Positions 36,534-47,148 of a stretch of 64,000 bases of DNA are shown here, one piece after another. How positions within the stretch are numbered: position 1 is the stretch's first letter; each line of letters opens with the position of its first letter. The notes under the pieces are model-generated. The model made no database searches, had not been told where the DNA came from, and was given only the letters and a program-made list of their open reading frames with translations. The stretch comes from Castellaniella ginsengisoli (lineage in GTDB: Bacteria; Pseudomonadota; Gammaproteobacteria; Burkholderiales; Burkholderiaceae_B), in the NCBI RefSeq assembly GCF_039523235.1, contig NZ_BAAAEX010000008.1, one strand, 5' to 3'. The translations under genes and the position numbers were made by a program.

Positions 36534-37700
36534 TCAGTCGGCCTGCTTGCGCAGGAAGGCCGGAATGTCGAAGTGATCCATGCCGGCCGTCTCGAGCGCC
36601 CGGACCTGGGCCGAGGCGTTGCTGCGCGGATTACGGATCACCGACGGCACATCCGTGCCCGAGAAGTCGTGACCCACGCCCACCGGCATGTTGTCCGTGC
36701 CCGTGCGCTGGGCCTCGGCGTTGTTCGACACCAGTTGCGGGCGGGACGCGGCGCCCAGGCCGGTGGCCACGACCGTGACGCGCAGGTTCTCGCCCATGGC
36801 CTCGTCGTACGCCGTACCGAAGATCACCGTGGCGTCGGCCGAAGCGTAGCTGCCGATCGTATCCATGATTTCCCGGGTTTCGCGCATCTTCAGCGAACGG
36901 CTGGCCGTGATGTTCACCAGGACGCCGCGCGCGCCGTGCAGATCCACGCCTTCGAGCAGCGGGCAGGCGATCGCCTGCTCGGCCGCGATGCGGGCGCGGT
37001 CGGCGCCGGAAGCCACGGCAGTGCCCATCATGGCCTGGCCCTGCTCGCCCATGATCGTCTTGACGTCCTCGAAGTCGACGTTCACATTGCCTTCGACATT
37101 GATGATCTCGGCGATCCCGGCGCAGGCATTGTGCAGGACGTCGTCGGCCGCGCGGAAGCAGTCTTCCTGCGTCGCGTCGTCGTCCATCAGTTCGTACAGG
37201 TTCTCGTTGAGCACGACCACCAGCGAATGGACATGGCGCGACAGCTCGCGGATGCCTTCCTCGGCCATGCGCATGCGCTTGCTGCCCTCGAAGACGAAGG
37301 GCTTGGTGACCACGCCCACCGTCAGGATGCCCAGTTCCTTGGCGACCTCGGCCACCACGGGGCCGGCGCCGGTGCCGGTGCCGCCGCCCATGCCGGCGGT
37401 GATGAACACCATGTGGGCGCCGTTGAGCGCCGCGCGGATTTCCTCCCGGGCGGTTTCAGCCGCGGCGCGCCCCTGCTCGGGCTTGGCGCCCGCGCCCAGC
37501 CCGGTGCGGCCCAGACGGATCTGAACCGGCGCCTCGCTGGTGGCCAGCGCCTGGGCATCGGTGTTCGCGCAAACGAACTCCACCCCCTGCACGCCGGAAC
37601 GGATCATGTGCGCCACGGCATTGCCGCCCGCCCCGCCGACACCCACGACCTTGATCATGGTGCCGTTTCTGCTGGTATCCAGCATTTCAAAATTCATCAT
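36534..37700 (-). CDS. ftsZ: Cell division protein FtsZ
   Basis: A 388-residue tubulin-like GTPase that forms the Z-ring. The GTP-binding signature GGGTGTGAGP, the N-terminal KVVGVGGAGGNAV, and the catalytic T7-loop (ITVEGLMNVDFADVK equivalent, here INVEGNVNVDFEDVK) are present. The conserved tail DIPAFLRKQAD, which binds FtsA and ZipA-type partners, closes the protein. GGGAG lies 6 nt before the first of two adjacent ATGs. It is the last division gene of the cluster. Confidence 0.98.
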   Translation of the reverse strand: MMNFEMLDTSRNGTMIKVVGVGGAGGNAVAHMIRSGVQGVEFVCANTDAQALATSEAPVQIRLGRTGLGAGAKPEQGRAAAETAREEIRAALNGAHMVFITAGMGGGTGTGAGPVVAEVAKELGILTVGVVTKPFVFEGSKRMRMAEEGIRELSRHVHSLVVVLNENLYELMDDDATQEDCFRAADDVLHNACAGIAEIINVEGNVNVDFEDVKTIMGEQGQAMMGTAVASGADRARIAAEQAIACPLLEGVDLHGARGVLVNITASRSLKMRETREIMDTIGSYASADATVIFGTAYDEAMGENLRVTVVATGLGAASRPQLVSNNAEAQRTGTDNMPVGVGHDFSGTDVPSVIRNPRSNASAQVRALETAGMDHFDIPAFLRKQAD

Positions 37701-37771
37701 GATTGACTCCCTCACATACGGAAAAACGAACAACTTCCCCTGAAAAGCTCATGGACGGCCCTGCGGCCGCT

Positions 37772-38998
37772 TCAATTCATGAACCACTCTTTCATGCGCG
37801 CCAGAATGGATTTGACCGTTCCTTTCTGTTGCGCCACCTTGCGCCCGCGTGCGCGCTGCATGCGCGCCTCGGTCAACAAGCCCATCACCGTCGAGAAGCG
37901 CGGATTGCGCATCACGTCGGCCAAACTGCCCTCGTACATGGGCACGGCGACACGCACCGGCTTGAGGAACACGTCCTCGGCCAGTTCCACCATGCCCGGC
38001 ATGAGCGCCGTCCCGCCGGTCAGCACGACCCCGGACGACAACAATTCCTCGTAGCCCGATTCGCGCACCACTTGCTGCACGAATCCGAACAGTTCCTCCA
38101 TGCGCGGCTCGATCACCGCTCCCAGGGCCTGGCGCTTGACGCTGCGATTGGGGCGGTCCCCCAGGCCCGGCACTTCGATCATCTCTTCGGCATCGACCAG
38201 CGCCTGTTTGGCGATGCCGTGGCGCAGCTTGATTTCCTCGGCGTCGGGCGTCGGGGTGCGCAGCATGGCCGCGATGTCGCTGGTGACCTGGTCGCCCGCG
38301 ATCGGAATCACCGAGGTGTGGCGGATCGCGCCGCCGGTGTAGATGGCGATGTCGGTGGTGCCGCCGCCGATATCCACCAGCACCACGCCCAGTTCCTTCT
38401 CGTCGGCCGTCAGGCAGGACAGGCTGGAAGCCAGCGGCTGCAGGATCAGGTCCTGGACTTCGAGGCCGCAGCGGCGCACGCACTTGACGATGTTCTGGGC
38501 CGCGCTGACCGCGCCGGTGACGATGTGCACGCGCACTTCAAGGCGCATGCCGCTCATGCCGATCGGCTCACGGATGTCTTCTTGCGCATCGACGATGAAT
38601 TCCTGCGTCAGCACGTGCAGCACTTGCTGATCGGTCGGAATATTGACCGCCTTGGCCGTCTCGATCACGCGCGCCACGTCGGTGGCGGTGACTTCCTTGT
38701 CCTTGACCGCCACCATGCCGCTGGAATTGAAGCTGGTGATGTGGCTGCCCGCGATGCCGGTGTAGACCTCGCGGATCTTGCAATCGGCCATCAGTTCGGC
38801 TTCCTCCAGCGCGCGCTGGATCGAGTTCACGGTGGATTCGATGTTGACCACCACGCCCTTGCGCATGCCTTCGGATTCGTGCTGTCCAAGGCCCAGCACC
38901 TCGAACCCGCCGTCGGGCAGGATTTCGGCAACGACGGCGGCCACTTTGCTGGTGCCGATGTCGAGTGCAACGATCAGGTCTTTGATGTCACGGGTCAT
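37772..38998 (-). CDS. ftsA: Cell division protein FtsA
   Basis: A 408-residue actin-like ATPase that anchors FtsZ to the membrane. The ATP-binding phosphate-1 motif IVALDIGTSKVAAVV, VLVDIGGGTTDIAIYTGG (phosphate 2) and VLTGGTALMPGM (adenosine motif) are in order. The C-terminal amphipathic helix (SILARMKEWFMN) is the membrane-binding tail. Its ATG overlaps the ftsQ stop by 4 nt, and ftsZ follows after 71 nt. Confidence 0.97.
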   Translation of the reverse strand: MTRDIKDLIVALDIGTSKVAAVVAEILPDGGFEVLGLGQHESEGMRKGVVVNIESTVNSIQRALEEAELMADCKIREVYTGIAGSHITSFNSSGMVAVKDKEVTATDVARVIETAKAVNIPTDQQVLHVLTQEFIVDAQEDIREPIGMSGMRLEVRVHIVTGAVSAAQNIVKCVRRCGLEVQDLILQPLASSLSCLTADEKELGVVLVDIGGGTTDIAIYTGGAIRHTSVIPIAGDQVTSDIAAMLRTPTPDAEEIKLRHGIAKQALVDAEEMIEVPGLGDRPNRSVKRQALGAVIEPRMEELFGFVQQVVRESGYEELLSSGVVLTGGTALMPGMVELAEDVFLKPVRVAVPMYEGSLADVMRNPRFSTVMGLLTEARMQRARGRKVAQQKGTVKSILARMKEWFMN

Positions 38999-39798
38999 GG
39001 TCTGGTCGATCGGGAGGATGCGGTGGTTTCAGGAGACAGCGTGATCGCGAATCCATTCGGATAACGCAGATCGGCGCTGGCGATCATGCGGCCGCCCAGG
39101 CGGCGGGTCAGTTCCGGCCAGGCCTGGACGAAGCGTTCGATGCGGGCGGCGAACGGCAATGCGCCGGAGCGCCCATGCGGATCGGCGACGTCGGCGGCCG
39201 GATCCCGGCCCAGCGTCAGGCGCACGGCGTCGGAAAGCGTGACCTCCCAGGCGTAGCGGGGCGTCAGCGTGGCCTCGCGCACGCTCAGGCCCAGCGGTGC
39301 GAACCAGCGGGCGATTTCGGCGTAGCGCTGCACCACCAGGCGTTCGGAATTCGCCGGGCCATTGAGCTGAGGCAGATCCAGGTCGTCGGGCAACTCGCCC
39401 TGGTTGGCCGTAAAGGCCTCGCCCCAGGTGTTGATCATCTGGTTTTCGTTCCAGAAGGCCAGCGGCTGCTGCTCTTCGATGCGCACCTGCAGCGTGGCCG
39501 GCCACACCCGGCGGACGACGGCATGCCGCACCCAGGGCGCGGTCTCGATGCGGCGCCGGGCCTCATCCAGATCCATCAGGAAAAAATTGCCGCGCACCTG
39601 CCCCGCCAGCGCGGTCTGCAGGTTCAGCGGCGTGACGTACTGCAGGGTCGAACCGGCCACCGGGGCCAGTTCGATCCGGGAAATCGAAAAATAAGGCCGC
39701 CGGATCGTCCAGAGCACGACGCCGACCACGATCGCCAACACTGCCAGCAAAGCCAGCAGGTTGGCGATCAGATTGGTCAATCGGGCTTCCGCGAACAC
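38995..39798 (-). CDS. ftsQ: Cell division protein FtsQ
   Basis: A 267-residue bitopic protein that recruits FtsL/FtsB to the septum. A cytoplasmic N-terminus and one membrane segment (about 10-32) precede the POTRA domain (YFSISRIELAPVAGST onward) and the FtsQ beta domain (VRRVWPATLQVRIEEQQPLAFWNEN). The start codon is GTG at 39798 with AAGGAG 6 nt before it; upstream in-frame extension lies inside ddl and is unlikely. It follows ddl after 20 nt. Confidence 0.95.
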   Translation of the reverse strand: MFAEARLTNLIANLLALLAVLAIVVGVVLWTIRRPYFSISRIELAPVAGSTLQYVTPLNLQTALAGQVRGNFFLMDLDEARRRIETAPWVRHAVVRRVWPATLQVRIEEQQPLAFWNENQMINTWGEAFTANQGELPDDLDLPQLNGPANSERLVVQRYAEIARWFAPLGLSVREATLTPRYAWEVTLSDAVRLTLGRDPAADVADPHGRSGALPFAARIERFVQAWPELTRRLGGRMIASADLRYPNGFAITLSPETTASSRSTRP

Positions 39799-39818
39799 GT
39801 CCGGCTCCTTGATCCGTC

Positions 39819-40766
39819 TCAGCAGGCCCTGGCCTGGCGCAGCTTGCAGCGCGCCGTCGACAGGATTTCCACACACAACTGGCCGTAGCTCATGCCGGCG
39901 GCACGCGCGCCCATGGGCACGAGAGAATGGCTCGTCATGCCCGGCGAGGTGTTCATTTCCAGCAGCCAGGGCCGGTCCTGCCCGTCGAGCATCACATCGG
40001 CCCGGCCCCAGCCTTCGCACCCCAGCACCCGATAAGCCTGCACCGTCAGATCCTGAATGTGCCGCGCCAGCGCATCCGGCAATTCGGCCGGGCATCCGTA
40101 GCGGGTATCGTTGGACACGTACTTGTTCTGGTAGTCGTAATTGCCCTCGGGGGCGAAGATTTCGATCACCGGCAGCGCCCGGGCGCCGGCCCCCGTCCCC
40201 AGGACCGGGATGGTCAATTCACGCCCGCGGATGAACTGCTCGGCCAGCGCCAGATTGTCGAAGCGGCAGGCCAGCGCCTGAGCGTCGCGCAGTTGATCCG
40301 CCGACTCGACCCGGGTCAGGCCCAGCGTCGAGCCCTCGTGCGGCGGTTTGATGATCAGCGGCAGGCCCAGGGTCTCGGCCAGGCCCGCCGGATCGGCGTC
40401 ACATGCCAGCTCGGCAAAGCGCGGCGTGGGCAATCCATGCTGCAGCCACAGGCGCTTGGTGGTGATCTTGTCCATGGCCAGGCTGGAGGCCAGCGGACCG
40501 CTGCCCGTATAGGGAATCCGCAGCAGTTCCAGTGCGCCTTGCACCGTGCCGTCCTCGCCGTAGCGTCCATGCAGAGCGATGAAGACCCGATCGAAGCCCG
40601 CCGCCTCCAGCTCTGCGAGGCTGCGTTCGCCGGTATCGAACAGATGGGCGTCCACGCCTTCTTCGCGCAGTGCGGCGCAGACACCCGCGCCCGACATCAG
40701 CGAGACTTCCCGCTCGGCGGAACTGCCGCCGTACAGCACGCCCACGCGGCCGAATGCCTGGCTCAT
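39819..40766 (-). CDS. ddl: D-alanine--D-alanine ligase
   Basis: A 315-residue ATP-grasp ligase that makes the D-Ala-D-Ala used by the MurF half of murEF. VLYGGSSAEREVSLMSG at the start, PLIIKPPHEGSTLGLTRV in the ATP site, and WGRADVMLDGQDRPWLLEMNTSPGMT with the Mg2+-binding residues are typical of DdlB. The ATG overlaps the murC stop by 4 nt. Its presence in the dcw cluster between murC and ftsQ is the usual order. Confidence 0.97.
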   Translation of the reverse strand: MSQAFGRVGVLYGGSSAEREVSLMSGAGVCAALREEGVDAHLFDTGERSLAELEAAGFDRVFIALHGRYGEDGTVQGALELLRIPYTGSGPLASSLAMDKITTKRLWLQHGLPTPRFAELACDADPAGLAETLGLPLIIKPPHEGSTLGLTRVESADQLRDAQALACRFDNLALAEQFIRGRELTIPVLGTGAGARALPVIEIFAPEGNYDYQNKYVSNDTRYGCPAELPDALARHIQDLTVQAYRVLGCEGWGRADVMLDGQDRPWLLEMNTSPGMTSHSLVPMGARAAGMSYGQLCVEILSTARCKLRQARAC

Positions 40767-42165
40767 AACGAACTCCCCAATTGCCCGGGCACGCGGCTGA
40801 TGGAACCGGCGCCCATGATGATGACGACATCGCCGTCGCGTGCAAAATCCCCGATCGCGGCCGCCATGTCGGCCACATCCTCGATGAAGACCGGTTCGAC
40901 CTTGCCGGCCACCCGCACCCCGCGGGCCAGGGCGCGCCCATCGGCGGCCACCAGGGGCGCCTCGCCGGCCGGATAGACTTCGGTGAGCAGCACGGCGTCG
41001 GCCATGCCCAGGACGCGCACGAAATCCTCGAAACAATCGCGCGTGCGCGTATAGCGATGCGGCTGGAAGGCAAGCACGATACGCCGGTCCGGCCAGGCGC
41101 CGCGCGCCGCCGCCAGCGTCGCCGCCATTTCGACCGGGTGGTGGCCGTAATCGTCGACCACGGCATACGTGCCGCCACCGTTCTTTTCCGCGACCGGAAA
41201 ACGGCCGACCTGGGTGAAGCGGCGGCCCACGCCCCGGAACTGGGCCAGGGATTCAGCGATGGCGGCGTCGGGCACGCCCAGTTCGGTGGCGACGGCGATG
41301 GTGGCCAGCGCATTGAGCACGTTGTGCCGGCCGGGCAGATTCAGGCGCACGGACAAGGGCGCCAAAGCGCCCTGGGCGCCCTGGCGCTCGACCTCGAAGC
41401 ACATGGTGGTGCCCTCGGCGCGCAGATCGCGCGCGCGCACCTGAGCCGGCATGTCGATGCCGTAGGTCGTCACCGGACGCGACACGAAGGGAATGATTTC
41501 ACGCACATTGGCATCATCCACGCACAGCACTGCGCTGCCGTAGAACGGCAGGCGCTGGGTGAATTCGACGAAGGCGCTTTTCAAGCGCGCCACGTCGTGC
41601 CCGTAGGTATCCATGTGATCGAGGTCGATGTTGGTGATGATCGCCATCACCGGCAGCAGGTTCAGGAACGAAGCATCGGACTCGTCGGCCTCGACGACGA
41701 TGTAATCGCCCTGCCCCAGCCGCGCATTGGCGTCGGCTGCGTTCAACCGCCCGCCGATGACGAAAGTGGGATCCAGACCGCCGGCCGCCAGCACGCTGGC
41801 CACCAGGCTGGTGGTGGTGGTCTTGCCGTGCGTGCCGGCGACGGCGATGCCGCGCTTCAGGCGCATCAGTTCAGCCAGCATCAAAGCGCGGGGCACCACC
41901 GGAACGCGGGCGGCGCGCGCCGCCAGGACCTCGGGATTGTCCGCGCGAATGGCGGTGGACGTGACCAGCGCGCCCGCGCCCTGGATGTTTTCCGCGGCGT
42001 GGCCGATCAGGATGCGCGCGCCCAGCGACTCCAGCCGCCGCGTCACGGCGGTTTCCTGCACATCGGAGCCGCTGATGGCATAGCCCAGATTCAGCAGGAC
42101 CTCGGCAATGCCGCTCATGCCCGAACCGCCGATGCCGACGAAATGGATATTGCGGATGCGATGCT

Positions 42166-42169
<4 letters not shown>
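40763..42169 (-). CDS. murC: UDP-N-acetylmuramate--L-alanine ligase
   Basis: A 468-residue Mur ligase that adds L-Ala to UDP-MurNAc. The N-terminal Rossmann motif HFVGIGGSGMSGIAEVL, the ATP loop AGTHGKTTTTS (about 111-121), EADESDASFLNL and the C-terminal VVDDYGHHPVE with AFQPHRYTRT identify MurC. It overlaps ddl and murG by 4 nt on each side, so it is co-translated with the cluster. Confidence 0.97.
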
Positions 42170-43235
<1,066 letters not shown>

Positions 43236-43239
<4 letters not shown>

Positions 43240-44444
43240 CGCCGTTTCCCCCGCATCATGCAGCGGGTCTCGTAATCCACCCGCAACAGCAGCGCGATCG
43301 CCGCCAGATTCATGACGATGCCGGAGCCGCCATAGCTGACCAGCGGCAGCGTCAGCCCCTTGGTGGGCAGCAGGCCCAGGCAGACGCCGACGTTGATGAA
43401 GGCCTGCACGCCCAACCACAACACCACGCCTTGGGCGACCAGGCCATCGAAGACCCGCTCCAGCACCATGGCCTGGCGGGCGATGTCGAAGCCCCGCATC
43501 ACGATATAGACGAAAACGCCGATCAGGCACAGGACGCCGGCCAGGCCGAGCTCCTCGCCGATGACGGCGACGATGAAGTCGGTGTGCGCCTCGGGCAGGT
43601 AATGCAGCTTCTCGATGCTGGCGCCCAGACCGACGCCGAACCACTCTCCCCGCCCCAGGGCGATCAGTGAATGGGACAACTGGTAGGCGCTGCCGTAGGC
43701 ATTGTCCGGATTCCAGGGGTCCAGATAGACGAACAGCCGCTCGCGGCGCCAGGGGGACAGCCAGATCAGCATCAGGAAGCTGGACATCACGCCGCCCAGC
43801 AGCAAAGTGAACAGCTTGAGGTTGATCCCGCCGATGAACAGGATGCCGACGGTGATTGCGCCGATGACGATGAAAGCGCCCAGGTCGGGCTCCAGCAGCA
43901 ACAGCACCCCCACCAGCATCAGCGCCAGGGCCATGGGCGCGAAACCGCGCACGAAACCGCGCACGAATCCTTGCAGATGCGCCTGTTTGCGCACGACATA
44001 GTCGGCCGCATAGAGCAAGATGGCGACCTTCATCAGTTCCGATGGCTGGAAGTTCACGATGCCCAGGGGCAGCCAGCGCCGGGCGCCGTTGACCTCGCGG
44101 CCAAGACCGGGCACCAGCACGACCATCAGCAGGACCAGCGCAAACACGAACAGCGGCACCGAGACTTTCTGCCAGATCCGCATCGGCACGCTGGCGGTGA
44201 ACAGGGCGCCCAGCAGGCCGATGAGAATGAAGGCGGCATGGCGGCCGACGAAGTAGAAGCGGCCGTAGCTTTCATAGCGCGGCCCGTCGGCCAGGGCGAT
44301 CGAGGCCGAATACACCATGAGCAGCCCGAACAGGACCAGCGCGCTGACCGCCACGATCAGGCCGACGTCCACGCTGGGCATGGCCGTGCGGCGGTTCGAG
44401 CGCGCCGCGTTCACGCCGTTCCCCAGGGTGCCCGATACGCTCAT
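43236..44444 (-). CDS. ftsW: Peptidoglycan glycosyltransferase FtsW
   Basis: A 402-residue SEDS polymerase with about ten membrane helices that builds septal glycan strands together with FtsI. PSELMKVAILLYAADYV, the HTDFIVAVIGEELG loop and LPLVSYGGSGIVMNLAAIALLLR are SEDS signatures. A short tandem duplication FVRG-FVRG is seen near residues 160-167, at a cytoplasmic or periplasmic loop. Neighbour overlaps are 4 nt each. Confidence 0.97.
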
Positions 44445-45979
44445 GCCACCTCCCCGCGCTCAATCGCCAGCTCGCGCACGGCTTCCACGAAGCAGGCGCT
44501 GCGATGGGCGTAGTTGCGGAACATATCCATGCTGGCGCAGGCCGGTGACAGCAGCACGGCGTCGCCCGGCTGCGCCAGCGCCATGCCCCGGGCCACGGCC
44601 TCTTCCAGCGTGCCGCAGGGCTGCAGCGGCACCTCGCAATCCCTCAGCGCCTCACCGATCAGCGGCCCGTCCTGGCCAATCAGCAACACCGCGCGCGCGT
44701 GGGCCCGCACGGCCGGCGCCAGGGGGGAGAAATCCTGACCCTTGCCCAGGCCGCCGGCGATCAGCACCACGGGACGGCCCAACCCTTTCAGAGCCGCCAG
44801 CGTGGCGCCCACATTGGTGCCCTTGCTGTCATCGATGAAATCCACGCCGGCGATCGTCCGCACGAATTCCGTGCGATGCGCTTCGCCCTGATAACTGCGC
44901 AAGGCATGCAGCAGCGGCGCCCAGTCCAGACCGGCGGCGCGGCACAGGGCCAGCGCCGCCAACGCATTGAGCGCATTGTGGGTGCCCCGGATCCGCAACG
45001 CCTCGGCCGGCATCAACGCCTGGGCAGATGCGGCGGGCCGCCGGGCGGGAGGCGCTTCGGTCGCCGCGCGGCGGCGACGCGCCGGGATCCTGGCGGCCGG
45101 GTCGGCTTCGGCCTCGGGCGCGGCGGCGAGCCAGGCCAGGCCCTGCTGCATCAGCAGACCGAGGTCTCCCGCCAGCGACGGGGCTTCCATGCCGAATCCG
45201 CGCACCCGCTCGCCGGCCAGGTCGCCGACCATGTCCCGCACCAGCGGATCGTCGCGATTGACGACGGCGATGCGCGCCATCTCCAGCAGACGCGCCTTCG
45301 CCGCGGCATAGGCTTGCATCGAGCCGTGCCAGTCCAGGTGGTCCTGCGTGACATTAAGCACCACGGCGGCATCCGGCGCCAGGGTACGGGTGGCTTCCAA
45401 CTGGAAACTGGACAGCTCCAGCACCCAGGCTTCGGGCAGTTCGTCGCGCTCCAGCGCATCCTGCAGACTGGCCAGCGCCGCCGGGCCGATATTGCCCGCG
45501 GCGCGCACGCGGCGTCCGCTCGTTTCGATCAGGTGGCGCACCAGCGACGTGACCGTGGTCTTGCCGTTGGTGCCCGTCACCGCCAGCAGCGTCGGCGTGT
45601 AGCCTTGCGCCCGCAGATCGGCCAGAGCACGGGCAAACAGCTCGATCTCGCCCAGAACTTCGATGCCCCGTTCGCGCGCCGCCGCCAGCAGGCCGGCCAC
45701 GGGCGCCTCGCGGGGATTCAGGCCCGGGCTGAGCACCAGCGTATGGACGCCGTCGAGCGCCTCCGCCGCCAGGGCGTCCGGCCCCAGGCGCAGGTCGGCG
45801 GCGATACCGTCGGCCCGCAGGGCTTCCAGGCCGCCGGGCTGCGCACGCGTGTCCAGCACCCGCAAGCGGGCGCCGCGCGCGGCGCACCAGCGCGCCGCCG
45901 CCACGCCCGTTTCCCCCAATCCCAGGATCAGGGTCAGGCCGTCGCGGCGCAGGGAGGGGAAATCGCACGCGTCCGTCAT
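44441..45979 (-). CDS. murD: UDP-N-acetylmuramoyl-L-alanine--D-glutamate ligase
   Basis: A 512-residue Mur ligase that adds D-Glu. LILGLGETGVAAARW, the ATP loop AVTGTNGKTTVTSL, NVTQDHLDWHGSM and DFIDDSKGTNVGATLAAL are typical. It is about 60 residues longer than E. coli MurD (438); much of this comes from a Arg/Ala/Pro-rich insertion (PAARIPARRRRAATEA onward, about residues 306-340) in the central-to-C-terminal region. It lies between mraY and ftsW with 4-nt overlaps. Confidence 0.96.
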   Translation of the reverse strand: MTDACDFPSLRRDGLTLILGLGETGVAAARWCAARGARLRVLDTRAQPGGLEALRADGIAADLRLGPDALAAEALDGVHTLVLSPGLNPREAPVAGLLAAARERGIEVLGEIELFARALADLRAQGYTPTLLAVTGTNGKTTVTSLVRHLIETSGRRVRAAGNIGPAALASLQDALERDELPEAWVLELSSFQLEATRTLAPDAAVVLNVTQDHLDWHGSMQAYAAAKARLLEMARIAVVNRDDPLVRDMVGDLAGERVRGFGMEAPSLAGDLGLLMQQGLAWLAAAPEAEADPAARIPARRRRAATEAPPARRPAASAQALMPAEALRIRGTHNALNALAALALCRAAGLDWAPLLHALRSYQGEAHRTEFVRTIAGVDFIDDSKGTNVGATLAALKGLGRPVVLIAGGLGKGQDFSPLAPAVRAHARAVLLIGQDGPLIGEALRDCEVPLQPCGTLEEAVARGMALAQPGDAVLLSPACASMDMFRNYAHRSACFVEAVRELAIERGEVA

Positions 45980-47148
45980 CGCAGCTTCAGGCTCGCCAGG
46001 CCCACCAGGACCAGCATCATGGTGATGATCCAGAAACGGACCACTACCTGGGTTTCTTTCCAGCCGCCCACCTCGAAATGATGATGCAGCGGCGCCATGC
46101 GGAAGATGCGCCGGCCTTCTCCATACCGTTTCTTGGTGTATTTGAACCAGGTGACCTGCAGCATCACCGACAGGGTCTCGACCACGAACACGCCGCCCAT
46201 GATGAACAGGACGATCTCCTGGCGCACGATGACGGCGATGGTGCCCAGCGCGCCGCCCAGCGCCAGTGCGCCCACGTCTCCCATGAAAACCTGGGCGGGA
46301 TAGGTGTTGAACCAGAGAAAGGCCAGGCCCGCGCCCGCGATCGCCGCGCACAGCACCATCAGCTCGGAGGCGCCCGGAATGTAGGGAAACAGCAGGTACT
46401 TCGAATAATCCACCCGCCCGACCACATAGGCGAAGATGCCCAGGGCCGAGCCGATCATCACGGTGGGCATGATGGCCAGCCCGTCCAGCCCGTCGGTCAG
46501 GTTGACGGCATTGCTGGTGCCCACGATCACCAGCCAGGTCAACGCCACGAAACCGAACACGCCCAACGGATAGCTGACCGTCTTGAAGAACGGCACGATC
46601 AGGTCGGCACGCGCGGGCAGCGGCATCGAAAAGCCGCTCAGGACCCATTCGCGAAACAGCGGCCAGAGCTCGGTATTGGCCGGCACCGACACGGCAAAGC
46701 TGAGGTACACGGAAGCCACGGCGCCGATCAGCGCCTGCCAGAAGAACTTCTGCCGGGCCGGCATGCCCTCGGGATCATGATGCACGACCTTGCGGTAGTC
46801 GTCCGCCCAGCCGATCCAGCCGAAGCCGAAGGTCACCAGCAGCACCACCCAGACGAAGCGGTTGGTCCAGTCCGCCCACAGCAGGGTACTGATGCCGATG
46901 CCGATCAGGATCAGCGCGCCGCCCATGGTGGGGGTGCCGTTCTTCTGCAAGTGCGTCTGCGGGCCGTAGCTGCGCACCGCCTGGCCGATCTTCAGCGCCG
47001 TCAGGCGGCGGATCAGCCAGGGGCCGGCCAGCAGGCCGATGGCCAGCGCGGTGGCGCTGGCCAGCAGCGCGCGGAAAGTGATGTACTCCACGACGCCAAA
47101 GGCGCGGAAATGCTCATCGGACAGCCAGCGCGCCAATTCAAGCAGCAT
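45976..47148 (-). CDS. mraY: Phospho-N-acetylmuramoyl-pentapeptide-transferase
   Basis: A 390-residue integral membrane enzyme with about ten helices that transfers phospho-MurNAc-pentapeptide to undecaprenyl phosphate, forming lipid I. Signatures are TPTMGGALILIGI, GWADDYRKVV (catalytic Asp pair), NAVNLTDGLDGLA, FMGDVGALALGG and APLHHHFEVGGWKETQVV. GGGGAGG lies before the ATG at 47148, which sits 11 nt inside the end of murEF. Confidence 0.97.
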   Translation of the reverse strand: MLLELARWLSDEHFRAFGVVEYITFRALLASATALAIGLLAGPWLIRRLTALKIGQAVRSYGPQTHLQKNGTPTMGGALILIGIGISTLLWADWTNRFVWVVLLVTFGFGWIGWADDYRKVVHHDPEGMPARQKFFWQALIGAVASVYLSFAVSVPANTELWPLFREWVLSGFSMPLPARADLIVPFFKTVSYPLGVFGFVALTWLVIVGTSNAVNLTDGLDGLAIMPTVMIGSALGIFAYVVGRVDYSKYLLFPYIPGASELMVLCAAIAGAGLAFLWFNTYPAQVFMGDVGALALGGALGTIAVIVRQEIVLFIMGGVFVVETLSVMLQVTWFKYTKKRYGEGRRIFRMAPLHHHFEVGGWKETQVVVRFWIITMMLVLVGLASLKLR

